DNA of 64,000 bases from Clostridium aestuarii (GTDB lineage Bacteria; Bacillota; Clostridia; Clostridiales; Clostridiaceae), in assembly GCF_026735135.1 (NCBI RefSeq), contig NZ_JAPQER010000002.1:434001-498000 (forward strand), in the 5' to 3' direction. How positions within the stretch are numbered: the stretch's first letter is position 1; each line of letters opens with the position of its first letter. The notes under the pieces were generated by a model. The model was given only the letters and a program-made list of their open reading frames with translations, did no database searches and was not told where the DNA came from. The translations under genes and the position numbers were made by a program. Shown here one piece after another: positions 24,701 to 33,739 of this stretch.

Positions 24701-25353
24701 AATTCTAAAAATTCTTTTGCTTTTTCATTTTCTTTTCTAAGTGGTTCTAGTCTCTCTTCATATGTACTAAATATATCATTTATTCTTTGAAGGTTTTGTT
24801 CAGTATTATATAATTTTTTTTGCGCTTCTTCTTTTCTACTTTTAAACTTAACAATTCCAACAGCTTCTTCTAAAATACTTCTACGTTCTTCTGGTCTTCC
24901 ACTTAGAACAGCTTCTATTTTTCCCTGTCCAATTATAGAATAACCTTCTTTTCCTATTCCTGTATCCATGAAAAGTTCTTGAATATCTTTCAATCGACAT
25001 TTTGTATTATTTAAATAGTATTCACTTTCCCCTGATTTGAAAAGCCTTCTAGTTATAGTAACATCTATATATTCTATTGGAAGTTCTCTATCACTGTTAT
25101 CAAGGACAAGAGTTACTTGTGCTAATCCAACTGGTCTTCTAAACTCAGTCCCAGCAAAAATAACATCCTGCATTCTACCTCCTCTTAAATTTTTTACGCT
25201 TTGTTCACCAAGCACCCACTTTACTGCATCTGATATATTACTTTTACCACTACCATTAGGTCCTACTACAGCTGTAATTCCTTTTTTAAAAACCATTTCA
25301 GTTTTATCTGCAAAGGATTTAAAGCCTCTTATCTCAAGTGACTTCAAAAACAT
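21796..25353 (-). CDS. smc: Chromosome partition protein Smc
   Basis: The 1185-residue SMC ATPase condenses and segregates chromosomes with ScpA and ScpB. It has the Walker A head (GPNGSGKSNISDAVKWVLGE at ~32), a long Asn/Lys/Glu-rich coiled coil, a hinge near residues 510-660 (GYIGIASEIV, VIAEDMNSALSIA, GGALTGGSLHNRN), a second coiled coil, and the C-terminal signature LMSGGEKGLSAIALLFA with Walker B PFCILDEIEAALDD. GGAGAG precedes ATG 25353. scpA/scpB are not in the window. Confidence 0.98.
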   Translation of the reverse strand: MFLKSLEIRGFKSFADKTEMVFKKGITAVVGPNGSGKSNISDAVKWVLGEQSVKNLRGGRMQDVIFAGTEFRRPVGLAQVTLVLDNSDRELPIEYIDVTITRRLFKSGESEYYLNNTKCRLKDIQELFMDTGIGKEGYSIIGQGKIEAVLSGRPEERRSILEEAVGIVKFKSRKEEAQKKLYNTEQNLQRINDIFSTYEERLEPLRKENEKAKEFLELSQKLKVKEVTVIIDSINNIENKINFFKSEVQNNEINLKELLNEKNKYKDELMKYNNELEKMEMENSEERKKYYDSKTSKQNLLSQIDLLNEKISNLSNSNERASKTLTQLNIKIEELKEQKISEKIKLESIKNQEDSFKKNILKNEEIMKRSSNEIEGNNTLIKNSKSYQSDLLSNITKYKNNLVLIKNEINTQQNKLDEYKNNSETYGNSIKINHSTRNVLNNEIINIKKNINNYENHIREYKKAISMQNKNLVDEEKKLQAITSIYNKAEAKCNAFMNLEKQYEGYNRSVKNLMTHIEKHKIPDVLDNTWVLGEIIKVEKNLEVAIEIALGGSISNIITLNENIAKKLIKYLKDNKLGRATFLPISIIKGKKTHISDKIKRMKGYIGIASEIVSHNSKFINAIDYVLGRTVIAEDMNSALSIAKESGYSFKIVTLTGEVVNPGGALTGGSLHNRNVSIISRKREIDEITLNLKEYSIQIKDSIKKIDVCKVKIKKMDDEILNLRDKVHFQNIESTKINGKISAIDNENDKLKRDLKIANNEMILAKENIDNNILEMKKNEYKIEDLTKLQNENSNKIFETENILDKQNQQLKDKNEEITSLKIKKAQVEESILNVIKDIRRIDDEIIEMKNQVIDIENEIKKADINKSILSEKIIENHKKIDQILKDIKEYEEKFKEAEINRIKIKENIKNHTENLEKVTLLYNKKEKENHNIEIALARGDTEKNSLYKKINEEMELTYAEAVDLKLKDGNIKKCKEDIIYYKGKISKIGVVNLGAIEEYNELIKKHDFMKSQKEDLIKGKEELLSVVSEMTSKMKKVFHENFNKLRKNFNETFIELFKGGNADLILEGEDELTSNIEINVQPPGKKLSNINLMSGGEKGLSAIALLFAILKMKPTPFCILDEIEAALDDSNVVRYAQFLNKFSHSTQFIIITHRKGSMEASDVLYGVTMEEKGISKIISVDLSN

Positions 25354-25481
25354 GTTTATCTCTCCTATTTCTAAATATAAAATTAATAAAAGCTAATCTC
25401 TATAATTTTCATTATATAACTATATTACTATATTATTTTAAAACATATAGTTTTAAATATCAATTAAATATATAAATAAAA

Positions 25482-25504
25482 AAAACCGTGATTAACACGG
25501 TTTT
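25482..25504 (-). terminator. Terminator of spoVS
   Basis: AAAACCGTG / CACGGTTTT with ATTAA loop, followed on the minus strand by more Ts; 4 bases after the stop. Confidence 0.9.
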
Positions 25505-25507
25505 ATA

Positions 25508-25768
25508 CTATCTAGGTTCTACTATAAATTTTATAGCTGTTCTCTCTTCTCCATCTATTAATATCTGTGAAAATGCTGGAATTACAATTAAATCGATTCC
25601 ATTTGGTGCTACAAATCCTCTTGTAATAGCTAATGCTTTAACAGCTTGATTTACTGCTCCTGCTCCTACAGCTTGTAGTTCGACGCTTCCACATTCTCTG
25701 AGAACTGCTGCAAGTGCACCTGCTACTGATTTTGGTTGAGATTTAGCTGATACTTTTAATACTTCCAT
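25508..25768 (-). CDS. spoVS: Stage V sporulation protein S
   Basis: An 86-residue Alba-fold regulator required for normal spore development. It is highly conserved: MEVLKVSAKSQPKSVAGALA, GAVNQAVKALAITRGFVAP and IDLIVIPAF. GGGAGG precedes ATG 25768. It is monocistronic, with its own SigH-type promoter overlapping the upstream gene and a terminator right after the stop. Confidence 0.97.
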   Translation of the reverse strand: MEVLKVSAKSQPKSVAGALAAVLRECGSVELQAVGAGAVNQAVKALAITRGFVAPNGIDLIVIPAFSQILIDGEERTAIKFIVEPR

Positions 25769-25825
25769 TCTTAATCCTCCCTACAAAATTTATTATTGCA
25801 TATTATTGCATCCTTTATAGGGAAT

Positions 25826-25854
25826 ATATTCTATAAAACTTTTTAATATCCTTC
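25826..25854 (-). promoter_or_regulatory. SigH promoter of spoVS
   Basis: GAAGGATAT (25846-25854), 11-base spacer, ATAGAATAT (25826-25834) on the minus strand. Both boxes match the SigH consensus RNAGGAWWW-N11/12-RNNGAATWW exactly. spoVS is a known SigH target in Bacillus. Confidence 0.85.
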
Positions 25855-26919
25855 TTTGTATCTTTTTTTCAATATTTCTTTAATATTTATTTTTTTACAT
25901 TTATTTTCAATTTTTAACAAAATACAGCCTCTATCAATATCATTGTTTTGAAAAACTTTGATGACATTTGTTTTTATTTTTGCTTTCATGTCATTAAAAA
26001 ATTTTTTTCTATTTGTATATAGTTTAGATATTTCCTTACTATTTATATATATATTAACTGCATCATTATCACATTGTGCCAATTCTTCTAAAAGAATATC
26101 ATTATACAAACTTCCCTCAACCAGTTCTCTAAAAGACGGGTGGAAAGGTCCTATAATCACATCTTTTCCTAAATTTATTTCTTCTGTTGGTTGTAGTCCT
26201 ATTCGAATTACATTAATATCATTAGCTGCAAACATAGCATACACTATTTTACTTATTTCAATAGCTTCATCTAAAGTATATGGTTTGTACATTCCTTTAT
26301 CATACATTTTTTCCATAGGAGTTCCTTTTATTACTAAAGCAGGATAAATTCTAGCTATCTTTGGTTTTAGTTCTATAACTTTTTTTGCTGTTTCTATATC
26401 CTTTTCAAAATTATCTCCAGGAAGACCTAACATAATTTGGTGTCCTAAAGTAAACCCAAACTCTTTTATAAGTTTTGAGGCTTTGAAAACATCTTCATTA
26501 TCATGACCTCTACCTGTCTTTAAGAGTACTTCATTATCTAAAGATTGAACTCCCAATTCAATTATATCCGCAGAATAGTTTTTTAAATTTGTAAGTATGT
26601 CCTCATCAATATAATCTGGTCTTGTAGAAAGATGTATGAAATCTATAAGTCCGTTATCTTTATATTTTTTAGCAACTGCTAATAATTGTTTTTGCTTTTC
26701 TATATCTATTGCAGTAAAAGTACCACCAAAAAAAGAAACTTCTACAACAGAATTTTGTCTATTAATTGTTTTTAAATACTCTTTAATAGTGTGTTCAACA
26801 AAAGCTGGAGTAACTCTTTGATTTGTCCCTGTAATACTATTTTGATTACAAAATACACAGTTATGAGGACATCCTTCATGAGGTACAAAGATTGGTATTA
26901 TATAATGAGTTTTACTCAT
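25843..26919 (-). CDS. Radical SAM protein, Elp3/YhcC-like family
   Basis: A 358-residue radical SAM enzyme. The [4Fe-4S] site is CPHNCVFC (Cys17, Cys21, Cys24), followed by SFFGGTFTAI, STRPDYIDEDIL, VQSLDNEVLLKTGRGHDNED and GHQIMLGLPGD. The family is related to Elp3 but lacks the acetyltransferase domain, and its substrate is unknown. In clostridia it commonly follows rnc. ATG 26919 with GGGTGAT overlaps the end of rnc, so it is translationally coupled. Its last codons overlap the spoVS promoter. Confidence 0.88.
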   Translation of the reverse strand: MSKTHYIIPIFVPHEGCPHNCVFCNQNSITGTNQRVTPAFVEHTIKEYLKTINRQNSVVEVSFFGGTFTAIDIEKQKQLLAVAKKYKDNGLIDFIHLSTRPDYIDEDILTNLKNYSADIIELGVQSLDNEVLLKTGRGHDNEDVFKASKLIKEFGFTLGHQIMLGLPGDNFEKDIETAKKVIELKPKIARIYPALVIKGTPMEKMYDKGMYKPYTLDEAIEISKIVYAMFAANDINVIRIGLQPTEEINLGKDVIIGPFHPSFRELVEGSLYNDILLEELAQCDNDAVNIYINSKEISKLYTNRKKFFNDMKAKIKTNVIKVFQNNDIDRGCILLKIENKCKKINIKEILKKRYKEGY

Positions 26920-27619
26920 CTTTATCACCCAAACTTTCTAAAGCTTCTTTTGCAGCATTTTGTTCTGATTCTTTTTTACTATACCCTTCACCTACACCTT
27001 TAACTAGTGAATCCACCATTACCTCAGTGAAAAATTTTCTTCTATGTGGTGGTCCTTCATATCTAAGCAAACTATATTCCACACTATATTCTCCAAATTT
27101 TTGAATTGTTTCTTGTAATTTTGTCTTGTGATCAATAATAATTTCATTATTATCAGCTTCTTCTATTATTACTTTAAAATTTTCAAGTATAAATTCTTTT
27201 GCTTTTGTATAGCCTTGATCTAAGTAAATCGAAGCTATTGTTGCTTCAACACAATCGGATAATATCGAAACTCTTGTTCTGCCCCCTGTCATTTCCTCAC
27301 CTTTACTCATATTTATATACTTTCCAGCATTCCAATTTTTAGAAACTCTATACAATGAATTTCCACATACAATAAGTGCTCTTTTTTTAGTTAAAAAACC
27401 TTCTGACTTATCTTTATATTTATTAAATAGAAACTCAGAAATACAAAGTTGTAATATAGAATCTCCTAAAAATTCTAATCTTTCATTGAATTTTATATTC
27501 TTATTTTCATTTGCACATGAACTATGTGTAAAAGCTATATCTAGCAAACTTATATTATTAAACCTTATATTAAGTTTATTTTCTAATTCATTGAGAATAC
27601 TAACTCTATTCTCTTTCAT
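26912..27619 (-). CDS. rnc: Ribonuclease III
   Basis: Double-stranded RNA endonuclease for rRNA and mRNA processing. The 235 residues show the signature NERLEFLGDSILQLCISEFL (~43), the second acidic cluster DCVEATIASIYLDQG, and a C-terminal dsRNA-binding domain (KTKLQETIQKFGEYSVEYSL ... SEQNAAKEALESL). It is upstream of the radical SAM gene and downstream of acpP, across a terminator. Confidence 0.97.
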   Translation of the reverse strand: MKENRVSILNELENKLNIRFNNISLLDIAFTHSSCANENKNIKFNERLEFLGDSILQLCISEFLFNKYKDKSEGFLTKKRALIVCGNSLYRVSKNWNAGKYINMSKGEEMTGGRTRVSILSDCVEATIASIYLDQGYTKAKEFILENFKVIIEEADNNEIIIDHKTKLQETIQKFGEYSVEYSLLRYEGPPHRRKFFTEVMVDSLVKGVGEGYSKKESEQNAAKEALESLGDKDE

Positions 27620-27650
27620 ACAAAACAGCTCCTCTATTTTTATATAAATT

Positions 27651-27677
27651 TAAAGTCCCGTAGATTACGGGACTTTA
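27651..27677 (-). terminator. Terminator of acpP
   Basis: Perfect TAAAGTCCCGTA / TACGGGACTTTA stem with a 3-base loop, then T-rich sequence on the minus strand. Confidence 0.85.
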
Positions 27678-27678
27678 A

Positions 27679-27912
27679 TTATTCTTCAATGTGATTACTT
27701 ATATATTCTACTACATCACCAACTTTAGATACTTTTTCTGCATCCTCATCTGGTATTTCAATGTCAAAGTCTTCTTCTAATGCCATTATAAGTTCAACAA
27801 CATCAAGTGAATCAGCTCCTAAATCATCTACAAAAGATGAATCCATTGTTATTGTATCTTCATCAAGTCCAAGTTGGTCTGCAATTATTTTCTTAACTTT
27901 ATCAAAAACCAT
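27679..27912 (-). CDS. acpP: Acyl carrier protein
   Basis: A 77-residue acidic carrier for fatty-acid synthesis. The phosphopantetheine attachment site is [20 protein letters not shown] with Ser35. AGGAGGTG precedes ATG 27912. It follows plsX but has its own SigA promoter and terminator. Confidence 0.97.
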   Translation of the reverse strand: MVFDKVKKIIADQLGLDEDTITMDSSFVDDLGADSLDVVELIMALEEDFDIEIPDEDAEKVSKVGDVVEYISNHIEE

Positions 27913-27946
27913 TTATTTCACCTCCTAATTAAAATTCTACAATAAG

Positions 27947-27975
27947 ATAATATTACAAAATTTGTGTATCGTCAA
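27947..27975 (-). promoter_or_regulatory. SigA promoter of acpP
   Basis: TTGACG (27970-27975), 17-base spacer, TATTAT (27947-27952) on the minus strand. Confidence 0.7.
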
Positions 27976-28002
27976 TAATATAATAATATTTTATATTATA
28001 TT

Positions 28003-28998
28003 TTATACCAATTTTTTTTCTATATGTACTTTAATTTTATTAATAATATTATTTTCATGAAAAGAAATTGCCTGTCTTATTGCATTTTTAAGTGCCTTAG
28101 CATCTGAACTTCCATGTGCTTTAATGCATATTCCATTAACCCCTAAGAAAGCAGCTCCTCCATATTCTTTGTAGTCAAAATCTTTTTTGAATTTATCAAA
28201 AACAGGTTTTAACATTATGCCTCCAATTTTAGTTCTAGTAGAAGACATTATTTCTTCTTTTAATGTAGAAAATATATTAGCCGCTACTCCTTCATATGTC
28301 TTTAATATAGTATTTCCCACAAATCCGTCGCATACAACAACATTTACATTTCCAGTTGGAATTTCTCTCGGCTCAACATTTCCTACAAAATTAAAGTTAC
28401 ATTCTTTTAAAAGTTTATGTGCTTCTTTTGTAAGTTCGTTTCCTTTTTCTTCTTCACTTCCAATATTAACTAATCCAACACTAGGATTTTTAATCTTTAA
28501 AATATTTTCAAAATAAACTTCTCCCATTTGACCAAACTGCACTAAATTTTTAGGTTTACATTCAGCATTTGCTCCACAATCAATTACCATAAACGGTCCA
28601 TTTTTTCCTGGCATTATAGGTGCTAATGCTGGTCTATTTACCCCTTTAATTCTTCCTACTATCAAAGTAGCGCCTGCTAGAAATGCTCCAGTACTTCCCG
28701 CTGATATTACTGCATCAGCTTCACCTTTTTTTACTAACTCTAAAGCTTTATATATACTGGAATTTTTTTTTCGTCTTATTGCCATTACAGGATGTTCATT
28801 ATTCTCAATTATTTCTTTGCAATCTATTATAGTTATCTTTTCTTTATTATATTGATACTTATCTAATTCTTTATTAATTAATTCTTCTGGCCCTGTTACT
28901 ACAATATCAACATTATATTCTTTTATTGCTTGTATACACCCTTCTATAACTGCATATGGTGAATAATCTCCTCCCATGCCATCAACTACAATCCTCAT
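28003..28998 (-). CDS. plsX: Phosphate acyltransferase PlsX
   Basis: Converts acyl-ACP to acyl-phosphate, the first step of phosphatidic acid synthesis in Firmicutes. The 331 residues start [20 protein letters not shown] and include [40 protein letters not shown] and [28 protein letters not shown] precedes ATG 28998. It sits between rpmF and acpP as in Bacillus, but no fapR is visible. Confidence 0.96.
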   Translation of the reverse strand: MRIVVDGMGGDYSPYAVIEGCIQAIKEYNVDIVVTGPEELINKELDKYQYNKEKITIIDCKEIIENNEHPVMAIRRKKNSSIYKALELVKKGEADAVISAGSTGAFLAGATLIVGRIKGVNRPALAPIMPGKNGPFMVIDCGANAECKPKNLVQFGQMGEVYFENILKIKNPSVGLVNIGSEEEKGNELTKEAHKLLKECNFNFVGNVEPREIPTGNVNVVVCDGFVGNTILKTYEGVAANIFSTLKEEIMSSTRTKIGGIMLKPVFDKFKKDFDYKEYGGAAFLGVNGICIKAHGSSDAKALKNAIRQAISFHENNIINKIKVHIEKKLV

Positions 28999-29092
28999 AA
29001 CCTTACCTCACTTTTAACCATACGATTTATGAAATTCATGCAACTTACAAAATTACAAAATTACAAATAAATTTTGTATAAAAATTTCAAAA

Positions 29093-29116
29093 AAAGAAAG
29101 TCCTAAGACTTTCTTT
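29093..29116 (-). terminator. Terminator of rpmF
   Basis: AAAGAAAGTC / GACTTTCTTT with CTAA loop, directly after the rpmF stop; T-tail on the minus strand. Confidence 0.85.
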
Positions 29117-29299
29117 TTATTTTTCCTTTGAAACTATTTCTTTTCCATTATAATATCCACATTCTTTGCATACTCTATGTGCAAGTTTCATTTCATGACA
29201 TTGTGGACATTCAACCATTCCTGGTACACTTAGTTTAAATGTTTGAGCTCTTCTTGAATCTCTTCTAGCATTTGATGTCTTACTCTTTGGATGTGCCAT
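29117..29299 (-). CDS. rpmF: 50S ribosomal protein L32
   Basis: The 60-residue L32 starts [20 protein letters not shown] and keeps the zinc-binding form with two Cys pairs ([20 protein letters not shown]). AGGAGGTGAAAG precedes the ATG. It is paired with yceD upstream. Confidence 0.98.
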   Translation of the reverse strand: MAHPKSKTSNARRDSRRAQTFKLSVPGMVECPQCHEMKLAHRVCKECGYYNGKEIVSKEK

Positions 29300-29313
29300 C
29301 TACTTTCACCTCC

Positions 29314-29814
29314 TTAGTTGTCTGGAAAAAGGTATTTTAACTTTGCAAGTCTTGGATCAATTTCATCCTTCTCACATTTACATTTAGAATAATTTAAATT
29401 AGTGCCACACACCGGACATAGTCCCTTACATTTACTATTGCAAAGTTTCTTAATGGGTAGTGACAAAATAATATTATCTTCAATGATTGGTGAAAAATCC
29501 ACTTTATCATCATCTATAACGATAATATCGTTATCCTCAGTATTGTCTAGTTTTGAAAATCTTTCATGAATTTCAATTTCCAATGGATAATCAAAATTTT
29601 CAAGACATCTGGAACAAACTAATCTCAAAGTTACTTTTACTTTTCCATCATAATTAATTATATCACCCGCCATAGTAAAAATTCCTTCTAACATAACAGG
29701 TTCTACAAATGTAATTTTTTGCCCATCAAAAACAAATTTTTTGCCCTCGAAAGACATATTAATTTCTTTTTTCTTAATTTTTTTCCAAATCAAATCAGAA
29801 ATGTCGACTAACAT
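29314..29814 (-). CDS. yceD: YceD family protein (DUF177), 23S rRNA accumulation factor
   Basis: A 166-residue DUF177 protein, almost always encoded just before rpmF. It is linked to 23S rRNA accumulation in E. coli and plants. The visible Cys pairs are VCSRCLENF and LCNSKCKGLCPVCGTNLNYS, which probably bind zinc. ATG 29814 follows GAGGTG. The 14-base gap to rpmF implies cotranscription. Confidence 0.88.
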   Translation of the reverse strand: MLVDISDLIWKKIKKKEINMSFEGKKFVFDGQKITFVEPVMLEGIFTMAGDIINYDGKVKVTLRLVCSRCLENFDYPLEIEIHERFSKLDNTEDNDIIVIDDDKVDFSPIIEDNIILSLPIKKLCNSKCKGLCPVCGTNLNYSKCKCEKDEIDPRLAKLKYLFPDN

Positions 29815-29839
29815 AATCACACCTCTATCATTATAAATG

Positions 29840-29878
29840 GGCTAATAAAGTCCATGTAGTACACAGAACTTATTAGCC
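29840..29878 (-). promoter_or_regulatory. Hairpin between ackA and yceD-rpmF
   Basis: GGCTAATAA / TTATTAGCC, 9 bp (extendable with a bulged A), 21-base loop, no T-tail. It lies in the leader of yceD-rpmF and may regulate it; function unknown. Confidence 0.35.
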
Positions 29879-29945
29879 ACAACTTATTATATAAATTTGC
29901 ACCTAAAAAGTCAAGTATTTTATTATGACTTTGCTATATTATGCT

Positions 29946-31139
29946 TTATTTTTCAACTATTTCTTTTGTATCTCTAGCAATCATCAATTCTTCATCAGTT
30001 GGTATAACCATTACTTTAACATTAGAATCATCAGTACTTATGATTCTTGCTTCTCCTCTTACATTGTTCTTTTCTTTATCTATTTTAGTTCCTAAAAATC
30101 CTAATCCATTAATTATTTCTTCTCTAGTTTCTATAGCATTTTCTCCAAGACCCGCTGTAAATACAATACAATCAACACCATTCATAGCAGCAGCATAAGC
30201 ACCAACATATAGTTTTACTTTATGTTTAAATATTTTCAAAGCTAACGCAGCTCTTTTATTTCCTTCTTTAGCAGCTGTTTCAATGTCTCTAAAATCACTG
30301 CTTACTCCTGAAATTCCTAGAACTCCTGATTTCTTATTCATTAAGTTATCAATTTCTTCTATTGATAAATTTTCTTCTTTCATTAGGAAAGTAACGATAG
30401 CTGGATCTATCACTCCGCATCTTGTTCCCATAGTTAAACCAGCAAGTGGTGTGAATCCCATAGTTGTATCAATACATTTTCCATCTTTAACTGCCGCTAA
30501 ACTTGCTCCATTTCCTAAATGGCAAGTTATAATTTTTAAATCATTAATATCTTTTCCTAACATTTCAGCAGCAACAGAAGAAACATATTTATGAGATGTT
30601 CCATGGAATCCATATTTTCTTAATCCATGTTTTTTATATAATTCATATGGAAGAGAATAAATATAAGCTTCTTCTGGCATTGTTTGATGGAAAGCTGTAT
30701 CAAACACTCCGACCATAGGCGTTTCAGGCATTAGTTCTTTGCAAGCATTTATTCCTATTATGTTAGGTGGATTGTGAAGAGGTGCAAGTTTTACAAACTC
30801 TTCTAAAGCATTCATAACATCACTGTCTATACGTACAGAATGTGCATATTTTTCTCCACCATGAACAACTCTATGACCTACAGCAGATATTTCTGACATA
30901 TCTTTTATAACGCCTTCTTTTTCATCTACTAAAGCACCTAATACAAGTTGTATCGCTTTTTTATGGTCTTGCATTGGTTCTTCAATTATGTATTTTTTTC
31001 CATTAACTTTTTGAGTTAAAATAGATCCTTCAATTCCTATTCTTTCTACTAATCCTTTAGCTAATACATCCTCATTTTGCATATCAATAAGTTGATATTT
31101 TAAAGATGAACTTCCACAGTTTATTACTAATATTTTCAT
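29946..31139 (-). CDS. ackA: Acetate kinase
   Basis: Makes ATP and acetate from acetyl phosphate. The 397 residues start [20 protein letters not shown] and include [51 protein letters not shown] and [27 protein letters not shown] precedes the ATG. It follows pta by about 95 bases with no terminator, so pta-ackA is an operon, central to clostridial fermentation. Confidence 0.98.
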   Translation of the reverse strand: MKILVINCGSSSLKYQLIDMQNEDVLAKGLVERIGIEGSILTQKVNGKKYIIEEPMQDHKKAIQLVLGALVDEKEGVIKDMSEISAVGHRVVHGGEKYAHSVRIDSDVMNALEEFVKLAPLHNPPNIIGINACKELMPETPMVGVFDTAFHQTMPEEAYIYSLPYELYKKHGLRKYGFHGTSHKYVSSVAAEMLGKDINDLKIITCHLGNGASLAAVKDGKCIDTTMGFTPLAGLTMGTRCGVIDPAIVTFLMKEENLSIEEIDNLMNKKSGVLGISGVSSDFRDIETAAKEGNKRAALALKIFKHKVKLYVGAYAAAMNGVDCIVFTAGLGENAIETREEIINGLGFLGTKIDKEKNNVRGEARIISTDDSNVKVMVIPTDEELMIARDTKEIVEK

Positions 31140-31235
31140 CGTTATTCCTCCTAATTTTCACTTTAAATTATGTATTAATTTTTGATTATCATTTATCTAA
31201 ATTTTGTTTTTACATATTGTTTTAAAATCAATCTT

Positions 31236-32228
31236 TTATTGAGCTTGTACTGCCGTAATTGCAACAACATTTACAATATCATCTGCACTACATCCTCTTG
31301 ATAAATCATTTATAGGTTTAGCAAACCCTTGACATACTGGTCCAATAGCTTCTGCTTTAGCAAATCTTTGAACTAATTTATATCCTATATTACCTGCTTG
31401 TAAATCTGGGAATACTAATACATTAGCTTTTCCAGCAACATTACTATTTGGAGCTTTTAATTGTGCAACTTCTGGTACTATTGAAGCATCTAATTGTAAC
31501 TCTCCATCTATTTGTAAATCTGGTCTTAATTCCTTAGCAATTTCTGTTGCTTTTCTAACTTTATCAACAAATTCGTGGCTAGCACTTCCCATTGTTGAGA
31601 ATGAAAGCATAGCAACTCTAGGTTCTACTTGGCATAATTTTTTAGCAGTCTCAGCTGTAGATATAGCTATTGTTGCTAATTGTTCTGCTGTTGGATTTGG
31701 ATTAACAGCACAGTCTGCAAAGAATAATAATCCATTATCACCATATTCACAATTTGGAACTTGCATAATAAATGTTCCAGAAACTATAGATGTACCTGGA
31801 GTTGTTTTAACAATTTGTAAACCTGGTCTTAATAAATCACCAGTTGTATGTATAGCACCTGATACCATGCCATCAGCATCTCCAACTTTAACCATAACAG
31901 TTCCAAAATATATTGGATCCTTTACTATTTTTAAAGCTTTTTCTTCAGTTACACCTTTATGTTTTCTTAGTTCATATAACTCTTTAGCATAAACTGCTGT
32001 TTTGTCAGATGTTTCAGGATCAATTATTGTAACACCTTGGATATTAGCCATTACTTCTTTTGCTTTAGTTGTTATTTTTTCTTCATTCCCTATTAATACT
32101 AAATTTGCTAGTGAGTTATCATTAATTTTACCAGCAGCAATAATAGTTCTTTCCTCTTCACCTTCTGGTAAAATAATTGTTTTTAAATCTTTTTTTGCTG
32201 AATCCCATATTTTTTGCATAACTTTCAT
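31236..32228 (-). CDS. pta: Phosphate acetyltransferase
   Basis: Converts acetyl-CoA to acetyl phosphate. The 330 residues (single-domain form) start MKVMQKIWDSAKKDLKTIIL and include ADGMVSGAIHTTGDLLRPGL, FADCAVNPNPTAEQLATIAI and NVLVFPDLQAGNIGYKLVQR. AAAGGAG lies 8 bases before ATG 32228; the extra codons to 32258 are rejected. It is divergent from tmcAL. Confidence 0.98.
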   Translation of the reverse strand: MKVMQKIWDSAKKDLKTIILPEGEEERTIIAAGKINDNSLANLVLIGNEEKITTKAKEVMANIQGVTIIDPETSDKTAVYAKELYELRKHKGVTEEKALKIVKDPIYFGTVMVKVGDADGMVSGAIHTTGDLLRPGLQIVKTTPGTSIVSGTFIMQVPNCEYGDNGLLFFADCAVNPNPTAEQLATIAISTAETAKKLCQVEPRVAMLSFSTMGSASHEFVDKVRKATEIAKELRPDLQIDGELQLDASIVPEVAQLKAPNSNVAGKANVLVFPDLQAGNIGYKLVQRFAKAEAIGPVCQGFAKPINDLSRGCSADDIVNVVAITAVQAQ

Positions 32229-32295
32229 GTCAAATTCTCCTTTCAACTTATATAACAATATTGTATGGTATACTATATAATATACTCTATATTAT

Positions 32296-32325
32296 AATAT
32301 ACAACGTTTTTAATATACTTTTCAA
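32296..32325 (-). promoter_or_regulatory. Probable SigA promoter of pta-ackA
   Basis: TTGAAA (32320-32325), 18-base spacer, TATATT (32296-32301). Other TA-rich -10 options overlap it. Confidence 0.5.
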
Positions 32326-32445
32326 CAAAAAAATAATAATTTTTGTTTTTTATTAATAATATTATTGATTTTTTTGTACTTTTTAGCATAATTACATAAA
32401 TAGTTTAAACAATAACGTATACTATTATTCAAGGTAGGTGATTTA

Positions 32446-33648
32446 ATGAATATTACTGGAATAATTACTGAATATAATCCATTGCACAACGGTCATTTAT
32501 ACCATATTATTAATTCAAAAAAAATAACAAAATGTGATGGAGTTGTTTGTGTAATGAGTGGAAACTTTGTACAAAGAGGAACTCCTGCAATAATAGATAA
32601 ATGGAACCGAACCAAATTAGCTCTTGCAAATGGAGTAGATTTGGTAATTGAATTACCCTCTATATACAGTTTATCTTCAGCAGAATTTTTTGCTTATGGT
32701 GCAGTAAGCTTATTGAACAATTTAGGTAATATAAATAATCTATGTTTTGGAAGTGAAAGCGGAAATATAAATACAATAAAAGAAATTGCTAAAATATTAG
32801 TTGAAGAACCTGATGATTTTAAATATAATTTAAAATTAAGCTTAGATAAAGGAATATCTTTTCCATTAGCAAGAAGTAGTGCATTATCAAAATGTTTTGA
32901 TGATAATTCACATATATCCGAAATCTTAAACTCATCTAATAATATTTTAGCTATAGAATATTGTAAAAGCTTAATTAAATTAAATAGTACTATAATTCCT
33001 TTTACAATACACAGAAAAGGTTCTTCTTATAACAATCTTAATATAGATAATATTTTTTGTAGTGCATCAGCAATAAGAAAACATCTAAAAGAAAATAGAG
33101 ATATTGCCTCTTTAAAAAGTGTAATACCTTCAGAAACTTATGATATTTTAAAAAAAATGCAACAAAAAAACAGTCTGACTTTTGAAGAAGAAATTTTTAA
33201 ATATATAAAATACAAAATTTTTACAACAAATAATAAACTAGAAAATATTCCAGATGTTTCAGAGGGACTACATAATAAAATTTATAAATGCATAAAAGAT
33301 TCTATCAATTATACAGATTTAATATTAAACGTAAAAAGCAAAAGATATACTCAAACTAGAATAAATAGAATTTTATGTCAATATTTTATAGGATTTGATG
33401 AATATAACACACAAACATTAAGAAAAGCTTCTTGCCCTTATGCTAGGATTTTAGGATTTAATAAAAAAGGTCAAGAGATATTACGAAAATTTAAAATTTC
33501 ATCTTCAATACCTTTATATACTAAGCTTCCAAAACAAAGAAATGAAGTGTTAAATTTAGAAATACAATCAACTCAAGCATATAGTTTATTGAATAAAACA
33601 ATAAGCCCATATGATGATTATAAAATTAGTCCTATTCGTTTACTTTAA
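32446..33648 (+). CDS. tmcAL: tRNA(Met) cytidine acetate ligase
   Basis: YlbM-type enzyme that makes N4-acetylcytidine at the wobble base of elongator tRNA-Met, using acetate and ATP. The 400 residues start MNITGIITEYNPLHNGHLYH, with the HNGH nucleotidyltransferase motif. Others are MSGNFVQRGTPAIIDKWNRT, LPSIYSLSSAEFFAYGAVSL and CSASAIRKHL. GGTAGGTGATTTA precedes the ATG. Its neighbours pta-ackA make and consume acetate; the proximity may be incidental. Confidence 0.95.
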   Translation: MNITGIITEYNPLHNGHLYHIINSKKITKCDGVVCVMSGNFVQRGTPAIIDKWNRTKLALANGVDLVIELPSIYSLSSAEFFAYGAVSLLNNLGNINNLCFGSESGNINTIKEIAKILVEEPDDFKYNLKLSLDKGISFPLARSSALSKCFDDNSHISEILNSSNNILAIEYCKSLIKLNSTIIPFTIHRKGSSYNNLNIDNIFCSASAIRKHLKENRDIASLKSVIPSETYDILKKMQQKNSLTFEEEIFKYIKYKIFTTNNKLENIPDVSEGLHNKIYKCIKDSINYTDLILNVKSKRYTQTRINRILCQYFIGFDEYNTQTLRKASCPYARILGFNKKGQEILRKFKISSSIPLYTKLPKQRNEVLNLEIQSTQAYSLLNKTISPYDDYKISPIRLL

Positions 33649-33739
33649 AAAGTAATATTAAAGTATCTCTTTGAAATATAAATATAATAGTCTAGATTAT
33701 ATATTTTTTTAAACAAATTATTATTTTAAGGAGATATTT

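Noticed and set aside
25037..25396. 119-codon plus-strand frame over the smc start
   Set aside because: Shadow of smc; the minus frame encodes the Walker A head.
26791..27104. Two 70-codon plus-strand frames at the rnc/radical SAM junction
   Set aside because: Both lie opposite the well-supported rnc and radical SAM genes and lack starts with ribosome binding sites.
29041..29080. Short tandem repeat ACAAAATT before rpmF terminator
   Set aside because: Only two to three imperfect AT-rich units, expected by composition.
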